Source: Macrotis lagotis
Lineage: Eukaryota > Chordata > Mammalia > Peramelemorphia > Peramelidae
NCBI RefSeq assembly: GCF_037893015.1
Contig: NC_133665.1
Location: 102,329,937 to 102,393,936 of the forward strand
Reading direction: 5' to 3'
Length of the DNA: 64,000 nt
Shown here: piece after piece, positions 1 through 11,871 of the stretch
Position numbering within the stretch: position 1 is the first letter of the stretch
Layout of the letters: every line of letters begins with the position of its first letter
The notes under the pieces: generated by a model
Database searches by the model: none
What the model saw: only the letters and a program-made list of their open reading frames with translations
What the model was told of the DNA's origin: nothing
Position numbers and translations under genes: made by a program

Positions 1-793
1 TACTTTCTCTTTGACTTGGGAGTTCTGGAACTTGGCTATAATATTCCTAGGGGTTGGTTTTTTGGGATCTCTCTCTCAGGGGATCGGTGGATTCTCTCCA
101 TTTCTATTTTGCCTTCTGCTTCTAGAATGTCAGGGCAATTTTCCTGTAGTAATTCTTTGAAAATGATGTCAAGGCTCTTTTCCTGATCATGACTTTCAGG
201 TATTCCAATAATTTTTAAATTATCTTTCCTAAGTCTGTTTTCCATATCAGTTGTTTTTTCAATGAGATATTTCACATTTTCTTCTAATTTTTCATTTTTT
301 GGTTTTGAAGTATTGATTCCTGATTTCTGGTAAATTCATCAATCTCCCTGAATTCTATTCTTTGTCTGAAGGATTTGTTCTCCTCAGAGTTTTCTTATCT
401 CTTTTTCCATCTGGCCAATTTTGCTTTTTAAAGCATTCTTCTCCTCAATAACTTTTTTGAACTGTTTTATCCATTTGACCTAAGCTGTTTTTTAGCATGC
501 TATTTTCTTCAGCATTTTTTTGGATTTCCTTGACTAAGCTGCTGACTTCATTTTCATGTTTTTCCTGCATCTCTCTCCTTTCTTTTCCCAGTTTTTCTTC
601 TAACTCCCTCATTTGATTTTCAAAGTCTCTTTTGAGCTCTGTCATAGCCTGAGCCCAATTTCTGTTTTTCCTTAGAGTTTTTAGATGCAGGACCTTGTGC
701 TTCCAAATCTTCAGACTGGGTATTTTGATCCTTCTTGGGCTCATATGAAAAATATTTCTCAATGGTCTTCCTCTTGTTTCTCTGCTTGCTCAT
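1..793 (-). pseudogene. LINE ORF1 (L1 ORF1p-like) remnant, copy 1
   Basis: The ORF1 start lies at 793 on the minus strand (MSKQRNKRKTIEKYF). A coiled-coil segment follows at about 445-660 (ELKRDFENQMRELEEKLGKE), then the RNA-recognition region at 36-275 (NLKIIGIPESHDQEKSLDII), which resembles the RIIGIPE signature of L1 ORF1p. L1 ORF1p is an RNA chaperone that coats LINE RNA. The reading frame is broken between the N-terminal part and the coiled coil and again before the RRM, so the copy is not coding. The C-terminal domain lies beyond the window edge. The assignment rests on motif recognition. Confidence 0.8.
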
Positions 794-1546
794 TTTCCCA
801 TCCTGGGCCTGGTTTTGGGGTACTTCCTGAGCTTTTGAGACACTCCCACAAGGGTCTCAGTGTGTGAGGCTCTGTCCTCCCTCCTGGTCTGTGAATGACC
901 ATATGCGTCCCCCTCTGCCACGGGGCCGAGGTGGGGGACCCCTGTTGTTCTATGGGGGGCCCTAGACTGGGATCAGGATCTGAATGTAGTCAGAACCCCA
1001 GAGTCCTGTTCCAGGGGAAGAGGGCAGAGCTCGGCAGTCTCTCTTCACTCCCCTCCCTCAGCTCAATGGCTTCATGCCCTGAAGGCTCCTGCTTACCAGC
1101 TTCGCCTGCTTCTGTTTCTGGATCTGGGATCTGGGCTGTGGAAAGACCAAGCTGCTGGCTTTGTGCCCTGAGGGCTGGGCTCCACGCGCTCGCTCTGGCA
1201 GAGGTTCCCCGCTGGTCCCCCACTTTGTGCCCCGTGCTCCCCGGGGCGCAGCTCAGGCGACTCCCCCGCTGCTGTGAGCCGTGGCTCCCAGCACCCTGGG
1301 GCTGCCTCCGGGAGGCTGAAGTTCTTTGGCTCTGGCTGGCCACCCCCCTGGCAGGCCGCCCCTCCGACCCCGGGGAGCAGAGCCTTTCTACTCTTTTCCA
1401 GGTTACCTTGAGTAGGAGAACTGCCTCACTGGGTCCCTTTGTGGTTCTGTCTCTGGAAAGTTTTGTTAGAGTCCTTAGTTTCAAGTTTTATCAGAGAGCG
1501 CCTAAGACAGGATCCACTCTTGTAGCCATCTTGGCTCCACCCCCCT
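1..1546 (-). mobile_element. L1-type LINE (half-L1/HAL1-like), 5' part, copy 1
   Basis: On the minus strand this is the 5' end of an L1-clade LINE, cut by the left window edge. The 5' terminus is near 1546, where the minus strand reads GGTGGAGCCAAGATGGC, the hallmark start of mammalian L1 5' UTRs, containing a YY1-type site (GCCATCTTG on + at 1525-1533). A GC-rich 5' UTR covers about 800-1546 and ORF1 runs leftward from about 793. It closely matches the second copy at 10530-11793, which shows that ORF1 in this family is followed by about 1 kb of 3' UTR and no ORF2, so I call it half-L1-like. A standard L1 with ORF2 outside the window cannot be excluded for this copy. The complete 5' end suggests a fairly full-length insertion. 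Confidence 0.85.
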
Positions 1547-1557
1547 ACTTATTTCTT

Positions 1558-1672
1558 TAGAATTTTATTTATTCAAGATGATGGGGTTAAGTTAAGCCCA
1601 AGGTCACATAGCTAGGCAATTATTAAGTGTCTGAGGTTGGATTTGATCCACTGTGTCACCTAGCTGCCCCTC
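1558..1672 (-). mobile_element. tRNA-derived marsupial SINE, 5'-truncated/degraded
   Basis: Minus-strand copy of the common SINE of this window. It starts with the A-rich tail (ttttatttattcaag), continues through a degraded body and ends at cacctagctgcccc. It abuts the 5' end of the LINE. Some internal sequence is missing. Confidence 0.8.
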
Positions 1673-2292
<620 letters not shown>

Positions 2293-3340
2293 GTAGAAAA
2301 GGGAAACAGAGCACAAAGTAAATTCTGGAACCATTGCTTAAAAATTCTGGGGCAAAAACACTTTTCCAATTGTCAGAGTTTCCAGATTCGAAAAAAAATT
2401 TAAAAATAACTGATGGATGAAATTTGATTACTGTGATTTCAGAAGGAATGTTTCTTAAGAGTGATGTGGCATTTCTTGTAATATTGTCATATGTTCTCTA
2501 TGAAATATTGGATCACTTAGGAAGCTGGAAATAGCTGAATATTTCTTTGGTTCTTTTCCAATTCAAAATGAATTTCTATACTTTGACCATGACCTGGGGA
2601 AAGAATTAACTAACGTTTGTATCTGGTGAATGATGGCAAAATATCTGAAAAGTAAATTTTACCAGATTGTTTGCAAAGGGTACATTGAGGTTTTTAAAAG
2701 GTCTTTGAAGTCATTTGGGTGCCAAAGTAATAGGAGTTTTTAAAGATATTTTTGCCCTATTCTACCAGAGCAAGAAATTGAAAACTCTTTCACATTTTTC
2801 CAAATTAGTTAATTATTTTAAGTTATAGTAACTTAATCTGAAAAAACATTTCATGTAATCATGTGGTCAATTCAGTGTTTTCAAGCTGGGATAATGCTCA
2901 CAACTGAAATCCTATTTTATTAGTAGTCCCTGAGGAAACAGGGACTCAGATTTTTGTAATTTAAGTTACTTGTTAAGGTTACTATTAACAGGTGAATTAA
3001 AGTACACTCAGGATTTGAAATCACATTTATTAATTTCTTATAATGGATTTTAAAGTAACTATTTGTCTTATTATGCACTTAATCAAAAATATAACTATTA
3101 GTTTTAGGTACTATAATTTCATAAACATTCCATATTTATTACATTTTTATTTAATATTTTATTTTAATAATATGATACGGTGGTTTGTTTCTCCCCCCCT
3201 TTTTTTGGTTAAATGCTCCTAATCAGATTTAATGATTTACTCAGGAAATAGATGTCTCTATGTGATATTGCTGTGTACATATACACATCCACACAGTGAT
3301 GTGTCTGTGTGGGTATGTGTGTATGCATCTGTGTGTATGG

Positions 3341-3377
<37 letters not shown>

Positions 3378-5560
3378 TGTGTGTGTGTCCCCAAAAATCT
3401 TAGTGTCGTTTAGACCCTTAATACACTTGAAACTCCTTTAAGATCTTGGGCTCACCCTGTGTATGTATGAACATAAGCATATATATGTATATAAAGTATA
3501 TGGTTTGGGGGTGGGAAGAGATGGTTGCAATATATTTACACAAAGCTAACTCTATACTAGGTTACCAAAGTTATTTAACTGATTTGTTTTAGCATGAGAA
3601 GTCATGTACTCTAATTAGTCCTTGTATTGTGGCTTAGACAATCAAAGTATTATATGTTAGTATGAATATACAGAATGAGAAATTTGAAAGAAGTCTTGTC
3701 TGCTTTGCTATTTAGGAATGTTTTAATGTTTTAACTATCATGTCTTCATGGTTTTTTTTTTTGTTTGTTTTCAGAATGCATTAAAAAGCCAATTCATTTT
3801 CATAGTGATTAGAATATTGATGAGATTGGGTGGTAGACCTTTCAGTTCTTTTTAAAGTTTGAAAAGGAATTATTTTAATGTGTGAGAAGATTTAATCATT
3901 ACTGTATGTAAAAGTACATCATTCTTTGTAAATTGGTCACTATATATCAATGCAATATTTTTTCCATGTGCTTTGAGAACAGTATAGTTTTGGATTTGTG
4001 AATGCTTTTCCAAACCAGATGCTGTGTATTTAATAGCAGTGCCATTGCTAAAAAGTAATCAGTCTTACAGAATAGCTATTTGTGTACTAGGGAAATGTAA
4101 AACTCATTATGACTTAGAATATACTTCAGAATAGTCTTTAAAGTCAAAAACATTATTTATAAGTATTTCTGGGCATAAATATAAGTAGTTTTCTGTCTTG
4201 GTCCAAATTTTTTAGAATGATGTTGAAAAAGAAGCGTTCTGATATCATTTAGGTTTCTCTGTGTGTCTGTGTCTGTCCATGTGTCTGTGTGTGTGCAGCT
4301 TATTTGCACTACTTAAATAATTTCAGAAAGTGACATTCATGAGACAAATGAACTATTAAACATTCAGTGTTTACAATATTTTGCTTTCAGATGGAATCAG
4401 TCTTGAGTAGATGGTTAGAAAATCAAATTGAAAGAATTATTTTTATTTCTATCTTAAATGCTATTTACAGCAGAGAAAACATTGTGGTAGTGAATGTATG
4501 CGCAAGTTAGGATTCAGTTATATTTGTGATAATTGTTGAAGGAATGTGGTCTTAATATCTTTATAATATGTTTAATGTGCCTTTATAGTCTTAATTTTTT
4601 TATAAATAAGTGCATTCTTGTTCCCACTTTCTATTGCTATTTAAAAATACATTTAAAGAGATTATAGTATATTTTCTTTCAGTAAATAGATTGGAGTTGC
4701 ACCCTCATTGTATTTGGTTATGAGCTCTTTAACCAAGAGGGGAGACCCATCAACAGAATGAAATTTCAATCAACTCCTACCATATTGCCTCTGTGTATAT
4801 CAAGGTGGTGAATATGCATGGTTTATGAAAATCATTTAACATTTTGAAGTTAAAATATTCTTAAGAATCTTTAGAAATTAGTGATCTTTGCTATGCAATG
4901 ACCCACTTTTGGGGTATTAGTAACTGCAATATGATCTTTAAAACTCATTAGTACTCAATTAGCAATAAACTAGCACAGAATCAGTTTACTCTCTGTTCAG
5001 TTTTTTTCACCATATAGATAAATATTTATCTTTGTATATTAGATAGCATTGTGAAAAAAGAAGATACAAGGAGCTTTACTCTCAGTGGTTTTTGTTTTAA
5101 AGAGTAAAACTGAAACTCAGCATGTTCTTAATTTCTATTAAAATGAAAAGATGATTCATTTAAACTGAAAGTTTTCTTAGGAATATCTTTGCTAAACTCC
5201 ATATTCTTCCTGTATTTTGAGGATTGCATTTATATATAACAGGAGTTGTAAGAAAGTCATTTTAGATACCTTCTTTAAAAACAAAGATCACTGGTGCTTA
5301 GACTTTTTAAACTGAACTCAAATTTTCTTATGCATTTCTATAATTTAGAAATGAAATAAATATCCAAGATATTCTTAAGGTGACTAATCATAAATTTAAA
5401 GATTGAAAATTTTTGGAAAGCATTGGTAAATCTGTCATAAAACCAGTCTAGCAATAGTACCAGTAATGCCTGATCATTTGCTTCAGGTTTATTCTTATAC
5501 TGAAGTGATTTCATCAGTGTGGAGACCTCCTCCAGTAATACTGTTCACCACCCTACCTTG
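2293..5560 (+). other. Repeat-poor AT-rich stretch, possible long 3' UTR
   Basis: About 3.3 kb with no SINE or LINE that I recognise, whereas most of the window has one every kilobase or less. Many AATAAA-like and ATTTA motifs are present and there is one (TG)n tract. This is compatible with a long 3' UTR belonging to the exon at 2081-2292, but no poly(A) site is certain. Confidence 0.3.
3342..3388. repeat. (TG)n microsatellite
   Basis: About 47 bp of TG dinucleotides with one TA interruption, preceded by degenerate TG-rich sequence from about 3300. Confidence 0.95.
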
Positions 5561-6415
5561 CCTTAGGAAATGGTTTCATTAGCTTCTCTGGCCAAAAAAT
5601 TCATCTTCTGCTGATCCACATTGGGATGAGGACACTCTGCATGTAGTACATCTGGCTCTTCTCCTGTACCTGGGCCCACAAGCACCTAGCAGAGCTGCTG
5701 TTATGCTGGTGGACCCTGCCTTGGAGAACCCAGGGGGTCCCCTCTGCTTCCTGCAGAGGCTTTGGAGCAGAGGAAACACTAATGAAGGTGGGGTACCTCC
5801 AGAGGAATGAAATTTGTCTAGAATAGCCATTTCTTGGAGAAATGCCTGTAATGGAAGACATGGGATTCACAATGTCATATATACATCTGTAATTATGTAG
5901 TAACCATATGTATCTGTCCTGGGATGTAAAATCCTTGGCTTCCAGCTTGGAGTGGAAAGAAGACCCAAACTTTCCAGCAGCATAGTTAGACTGAAGATTT
6001 TTAGCGTTGGGTTTTGGAAAAACTTTAAGGGGAAAAAAATGAGGCTTCTCCCAACTCATGGGTGAAATTCTTTCTATAATTGTACTTTGCAATAGTGAGA
6101 CTTTTTCCCTGATAGGCAGTCGTTCTCATGGTGAAGCCTGGGGGTCCCAACCCTTCTAGAGAGACTAAAAGCTCTTTTCATCATAATGCCTCAAGACATT
6201 TTAATTACTACTCTGTTGAACGTTAGTAGATAAAATCCACCTAAACAGATGGTCTTTGAAGTCTCTCCTTGTTTTGAAGAGTGTGATTGTGTTCTGATGC
6301 CCAAGCCTTTGAGAAACTCTGCTGGAGAACTTGACAAGTGTCTCTAAGATACTTTGAATATTTTTAAGGATGTTATGCTTCCCTGGATTCATAGATTTAG
6401 GGCTGCAAGGGGTCA
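5561..6415. other. Unrecognised unique sequence with a moderately long minus-strand frame
   Basis: A minus-strand frame of 163 codons (5601-6092) and an overlapping one of 83 codons are open here. Neither resembles a family I know, and the sequence has no repeat signature. It may be an old retrocopy or chance. Confidence 0.2.
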
Positions 6416-6560
6416 TTTAGCCCTGGTCCCTCAATTTAAAGAGGGGAGAAAATGAGAGACCTTGAGAGGTTGAGTGACTTGTCCAGATCACAAGCTGGGA
6501 TTCAAACACAGCCCTTGGAATCCAGCCCTTCTTCAACCACACTGCGCTGCTTCCTGGTCT
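6415..6560 (-). mobile_element. MIR-type SINE fragment
   Basis: Contains the old mammalian SINE core in reverse (gttgagtgacttgtccagatcacaa) and a tail ending ctgcgctgcttcc. Strongly diverged. Confidence 0.65.
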
Positions 6561-6674
6561 TGTTATTCTGTTTTATCTGGAGAGAGTTGCAGTCTTGAGC
6601 TTGCTAAGATCTTGATAATGCTGGTCAGCCTCACCGCAGCTCTTCAGTCCCATTACTGACACTTGGACTTTTAC

Positions 6675-6790
6675 AATCAATAAGTCAGCAAACATTTCTT
6701 AAATGCTTATTGTATCAGGTCCTGGGGTTAGAAACTGTAAAAATGAAATCATCCCCACTCTCAAGCAACTTAGACTCTAATAGGGAGATA
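6675..6790 (-). mobile_element. L2 LINE 3'-end fragment
   Basis: Reads as the reverse of an L2 3' terminus: aacatttcttaaatgcttattgtatcagg, then actctcaagcaacttagactctaatagggag. The same order occurs in the longer L2 piece at 11872-12830. Confidence 0.6.
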
Positions 6791-7074
6791 TCTATGTGTA
6801 TATGCTTGCTTATGTCTGTGTACTAATAGATATCCATGTACATAGATCTGTATGTTTGTGTATGTTAGATATGTATGCATGTGCTAAAATAAAAGGGAGG
6901 GGAAAGAACAATTTGTCCACAGAGTTACACTGGAATTACTACATTATCTCTCCTGTTCCCTCCACACCAGCTGGCTTGAACCATCAGCAGTGCTCTTCCA
7001 TTCTTGATTTTTGAACAGATATGTCCAACTGTTTAATAGGGACACCTGTGGATATGGTACAGGGTGTGATAAAA

Positions 7075-7660
7075 CTGGAGTGGTATAGTAGCAAAGAGAG
7101 CTGCCCCCAGAGGTAGGAAGTCCTGGATTTAAGTCCTGTCTGTGGGCCCTGGGTAAGTCCATTTATTTCTGAGGGGTTGAGGCAACTCTCTGAGTTAGCA
7201 CTGGCAGAGGGGTTCCTTCTTGGGAAAGGGGCAGAATGTAAAATCATCAAAGAAAAGAAAGCCCCAGAGGGCTTTTTGAGCTCTTTGGACTGTTAGCAAT
7301 GACAATGTAATGGATAAGTAAATCACTTGTTTTAACAATAGGCCATGGAAATTTGGTACCAGTGTTTCTCCCTATTGAGAAGTTGCATTTAGGGTGTTTG
7401 GAGAAGTAGGAAAGGATTTTAGAGTTTATCTTGACCAGCTTCCCTTCCTTTTGTTTGCTGAACTATCTTTTAAAAGCTATGATGTCATAGCTTTGGGGCT
7501 GGCAAAGATATCAGATAATCTAGTGCAACCCCATCATTTTATAGATGATGAACTGAATTCTAGAAGCTATTACCCACTCAAGCTCATATCGGTGTAGTAA
7601 GAATATAGCCGATCCAGGCTTTAAATCCAAGACATCTGAGTCCAAGTTCTGTTTACTAAG
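7075..7660. mobile_element. Two old MIR-like fragments
   Basis: 7075-7170 (+) looks like a MIR body (ggtaggaagtcctggatttaagtcctgtctgtg in outline). 7480-7660 looks like a reversed MIR or L2-end fragment (attttatagatgatgaactg). Sequence between them (7170-7480) and after them to 8700 is AT-rich with nothing recognised. Confidence 0.45.
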
Positions 7661-8816
7661 TTATATATGATGAGAAAAATAGATCAATGTGAGGAGATAA
7701 AGGAAAAAATGATCCACTTTACAGATTTTAATTTCCAGTGGCTTCTTTATGTACCTTAATAACGGATTGGCTATCTCCAAAACTCTCTCCCCCTCCCACC
7801 CCCTCCCTCTCCCCAAATTAGGCTAATTTGGTGTTATATGTGGGAAGAAAATTCCTATCATACAGTTATTTGCCAAAAATATTTTATACCTAATTGGTTA
7901 ATCTCATTTACTTCAAATAGATTTTACATTGCTCCTGAAGTATATTTTGCAGTACATTTTGAAATTGAATGTTTACTTTGCTCTAACAGAAGCATATAAG
8001 TATTTAATATAAAAATAAGGTATAAAATTTGTCATCTTCTTGTATTGTTTTTTTAGAATAGCCTTAAATATGTTATTAAAATTTGAAAAAATTTACTGCT
8101 TCTACCTCTTCTTACTGTTTTCTGAGTAAATTCTCATGTTATAATGAAATGACACTCTATTCAAATTACTCTAGGTATTAAATTAACTTCACTTTGGAAT
8201 GACCTTAATATGTATTACCTTGCTCATTGTATTCTGTGACCTTGGTTGGATTCATTCTTTTTTGTTCGGAACCTCTGATCTTAAGAAATGAAGACGTCTT
8301 TGAAAAAATATAAACCCAGTATAATATAGCATGTACTATGTAATGTTATGTTTCTGTAAATGACAGCTTTATGAAGATCCTGTAATTAAAGATGGGTCAG
8401 TTTAATCTTATCACATTTTTGTGTTGATAACTTTTCAGATTTAAATTTGTTCTATAGGTATCTGTGCCTACCCAATGCAGCTATTGTTTCAGTCCATTTG
8501 ATTTTTATATTTGATACCTATTTATTGGTATCTGTTACTTGAGAGTATTTGTCACAGAAATAATCTGTTCCTGTTAACTAGGCAAGCCTATAAATTAAAG
8601 TATTTTATATCACTAAATTGCTTTGATTTCTTTATTGAAAATAGGACAATATTTGAAATAAGGAAAATCAAGAGAATAATAATTTAGAGGAAAGAATGTC
8701 TTAGATTTTTTCTCCAATTCATTTTATTTTTTATTTTTTTAATTTAATATTTATTCTCATTTTGTACAAATAATTTTTTTTACATTAATAAAATATTCTT
8801 GTTTAAGGGTAAATGA

Positions 8817-8961
8817 GGGGCAGCTAGGTGGCGTAGTGGATAAAGCACTGGCCCTGGAGTCAGGAGTACCTGGGTTCAAACCCGGTCTCAGACACTTAAT
8901 AATTACCTAGCTGTGTGGCCTTGGGCAAGCCACTTAACCCCGTTTGCCTTGCAAAAAAAAA
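8817..8961 (+). mobile_element. tRNA-derived marsupial SINE
   Basis: Complete copy beginning gggcagctaggtggcgtag and ending in a run of ten A. It is flanked by similar 9-bp sequences (agggtaaat before, agagtaaac after), consistent with a target-site duplication inside the LINE 3' UTR. Confidence 0.92.
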
Positions 8962-9057
8962 AGAGTAAACAAAATACCTCCCCCCCATAAATATAGAGTT
9001 GCTTGAGCGATAAAGGGGAGAGAAAAAAATTAAAATTAAAAAAATAATAATTGTAGG

Positions 9058-9205
9058 TATGGACAGGTGGCGCAATGAACAGAGCACCAGCCCTCGAGCC
9101 ATGAGCGCCCGAGCCCACAACCGGCCCTGTACACCCCAACAATCACCCAGCCGTGTGCCATGCAAGCCACCTGAACTGGCCCTGCAAAAAACCAAAAAAA
9201 AGAAA
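9058..9205 (+). repeat. GC-shifted SINE-like module 1 in LINE 3' UTR
   Basis: Aligns end to end with the SINE consensus but differs mainly by transitions, most of them toward G or C. For example, cacttaataatt reads caccccaacaatc. It ends ccctgcaaaaaacc with an A-rich tail. Confidence 0.75.
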
Positions 9206-9242
9206 AAAAAGACCCAAAATAAAATAAAATAGTAATAGTAGT

Positions 9243-9385
9243 AGGGGTGGCTGGGTGGCGGACAGAGCATTGGCCCTTAAGCCAGGAACACCCAGGTCCA
9301 AGTCTGGCCCCAGACGCCCAACAATCACCCTGCTATGCAGCCCCAGGCAGGCCACCCAGCCCCATTTGCCCTGCACCCCCTCCAA
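9243..9385 (+). repeat. GC-shifted SINE-like module 2 in LINE 3' UTR
   Basis: Aligns with the SINE consensus (ggctgggtggcg at the start, ccccatttgccctgca at the end). Most differences are T-to-C or A-to-G transitions on this strand. It is followed by (AAT)n. Confidence 0.75.
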
Positions 9386-9592
9386 AATAATAATAATAAT
9401 AAAAAATGTGCTTGAGTCTTTGTTACAACACTAACGCCTCTGTCACGGGTGGATCACATTCTTTATGATAAGTCTATAGCAAAAGTTACTTCCATATTTT
9501 TCCACCATTGTCATTGCTGATTGCAACTCCCTCCTTTCATATTTCTCCACTACCATGTACTATATTTTCTCTCACTTTTCATTCTGACTGCT

Positions 9593-9740
9593 GTAGGGTA
9601 GCTGAGTGGCGCAGCAGACAGATTCCCGGCTCTGGGGCCAAGAAGCCCTGAGCCCCCATACCATTCCTTAGGCCCAGCATCCACCTGGCCCTATGGTCCC
9701 AGACAGGCCATCCAATCCCAGCCCCTTGCAAGAAGTAAAA
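9593..9740 (+). repeat. GC-shifted SINE-like module 3 in LINE 3' UTR
   Basis: Starts gtagctgagtggcgcagcag and ends ccagccccttgcaag. It has the same orientation and the same transition-rich divergence as the two modules before it. Confidence 0.7.
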
Positions 9741-10327
9741 AAGAAAATGTGTTATATCTGACCACTCTCCCCCCATGGTCCATCCTTTCCTCCATCACTC
9801 ACATCCCCCCTTCCTCCTGTCCCCCCCGCTTCTTACTCCAGATGTCTATACCCCATTGAGTATGTATGCTGTTTCTTCTCCTAGCCACCTCTGATGAGAG
9901 CAAAGTTTCCCTCATTCCCCCTTGCCTTTCCCCCTTCCATATCATTGCAGTAGCTCATTGTAATAAAGAAAAATCTTATTATATGAAATATCTTGGCCTA
10001 TTTCCCCCTCTCCTTTTTCTTTCTCCCATTACATTTCCCTTTTTTTTCTATTGACTCCATTTTTACACCATATTTTATCTTCGAATTCAGCTTTTTCCTG
10101 TGCTTAAACTATAAAAGTTCCATCTACCTGCTCTGTTTATTGAGAAAGTTCATAAGAGTATTATCAGTGTCATTTTTCTATGCAGGAATACATGCAGTTC
10201 ATCATCAATCCCTCATATTTTCTCCCCCTCCTCCAATCTCTATGCTTCACCTGAGTCCTGTATCTGAAGATCAAACCTTCTGTTCAGCTCTGGCCATTAC
10301 AAAAGGAACATTTGAAATTCCCCTAGT

Positions 10328-11318
10328 TCATTGAAAGTCCATCTTTTTTCTTGGAAGAGGACATTCATTTTTGCTGAGTAGTTGATTCTCAGTTGCATTC
10401 CAAGTTCTTTTGCCTTCTGGTATATTTATATTCCAAGCCCTATGAGCTTTTAATATAGTTGCTGCTAAGTCCTGTGAGATCCTGACTGCAGCTCCATGGT
10501 ATTTGAATTGTGTCCTGGCTGCTTGTAATATTTTCTCTTTGACTTAGGGAGTTCTGGAACTTGGCTATAATATTCCTAGGGGTTGGTTTTTTGGGATCTC
10601 TCTCTCAGGGGATCGGTGGATTCTCTCCATTTCTATTTTGCCTTCTGCTTCTAGAATATCAGGGCAATTTTCCTGTAGTAATTCTTTGAAAATGATGTCA
10701 AGGCTCTTTTCCTGATCATGACTTTCAGGTATTCCAATAATTTTAAAATTATCTTTCCTAAGTCTGCTTTCCATATCAGTTGTTTTTTTCAATGAGATAT
10801 TTCACACTTTCTTCTAATTTTTCATTTTTTTGGTTTTGAAGTATTGATTCCTGATTTCTGGTAAATTCATCAATCTCCCTGAATTCTATTCTTTGTCTGA
10901 AGGATTTGTTCTCCTCAGAGTTTTCTTATCTCTTTTTCCGTCTGGCCAATTTTGCTTTTTAAAGCATTCTTCTCCTCAATAACTTTTTTGAACTGTTTTA
11001 TCCATTTGACCTAAGCTGATTTTTAGCATGCTATTTTCTTCAGTATTTTTTTGGATTTCCTTAACTAAGCTGCTGACTTCATTTTCATGTTTTTCCTGTA
11101 TCTCATTTCTTTTCCCAATTTTTCTTCTAACTCCCTCATTTGATTTTCAAAGTCTCTTTTGAGCTCTGTCATAGCCTGAGCCCAATTTCTGTTTTTCTTG
11201 GAGTCTTTAGATGCAGGAGCTTGTGCTTCCTCATGTTCAGACTGAGTATTTTGATCCTTCTTGGGCTCATTTGTAAAATATTTCTCAATGGTGTCCTCTT
11301 TTTTCTCTGCTTGCTCAT
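10328..11318 (-). pseudogene. LINE ORF1 (L1 ORF1p-like), copy 2
   Basis: About 330 codons on the minus strand, close to the 338 residues of human L1 ORF1p. The start is at 11318-11316 and the stop at 10330-10328. Order: basic N-terminus, coiled coil (about 11000-11150), RRM with NFKIIGIPESHDQEKS (10565-10792), then a C-terminal domain readable as AARTQFKYHGAAVRISQDLA and ILKAHRAWN, matching the AAR...TLQARREW pattern of L1 ORF1p. The open frame is interrupted by frameshifts, including one between the RRM and the C-terminal domain, so this copy is dead. By analogy with L1, the protein would bind its own RNA as a trimer. Confidence 0.8.
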
Positions 11319-11871
11319 TTTCCTAGCCTTAGCCTGTTTTCAGGTGCTTCCTGAGCTTTTGGGACACTCCCACAAGGGTCTCAGTGTGTGAGGCTCTGTC
11401 CTCCCTCCTGGTCTGTGAATGACCATATGCGCCCCCCTCTGCCACAGGGCTGAGGTGGGGGGCCCTGCTGTTCTATGGGGGGGCCTAGACTGCGATCAGG
11501 ATCTGAATGTGGTCAGAGCCCCAGAGTCTTGTTCCAGGGGCAGAGGGCAGAGCTCTGCAGTCTCTCTTCACTCCCCTAGGTTCAATGGGTTCATGCCCTG
11601 GGGGCTCCTGCTTACCGGCTCCTCCTGCTTCTGTTCCTGGATCTGGGCTGTGGTTGCCATGCTGCTCTCTGTGTGCCCCGAGGGCTGGGCTCCACATGCT
11701 TGCTCTGGCAGAGGTCCCCTTCTGTTCCCCCAATTTGTGCCTGGTGCTCCCTGGGGCGTAGCTCAGGAAACGCCCCCCGCTGCTGTGAGCCACATTTTTT
11801 TATTTTCAAAGCTGGAGCTGGCGAAGAACAAAATGCAGACTTGTTTATATTGTCCATTCTCATCGGTAGTG

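Larger units (their letters stand above)
8700..11793 (-). mobile_element. L1-type LINE with ORF1 only (HAL1-like), copy 2
   Basis: Minus-strand element, 5'-truncated near 11793 within the GC-rich 5' UTR. ORF1 spans about 10328-11318 and a 3' UTR runs down to an A-rich 3' tail at about 8700-8790 (T-rich on +). No reverse transcriptase sequence occurs between the ORF1 stop and the tail, so ORF2 is absent, as in half-L1 (HAL1) elements known to have been productive in marsupials. The 3' UTR hosts a regular SINE (8817-8961) and three GC-shifted SINE-like modules (9058-9740). An L1 that lost ORF2 by deletion is the alternative. Identity with copy 1 over about 1.2 kb is high, by eye around 95%. Confidence 0.8.

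Noticed and set aside
8817-9740. tRNA genes suggested by the tRNA-like SINE heads
   Set aside because: All lie within SINE copies with A-rich tails and lack a complete tRNA cloverleaf.
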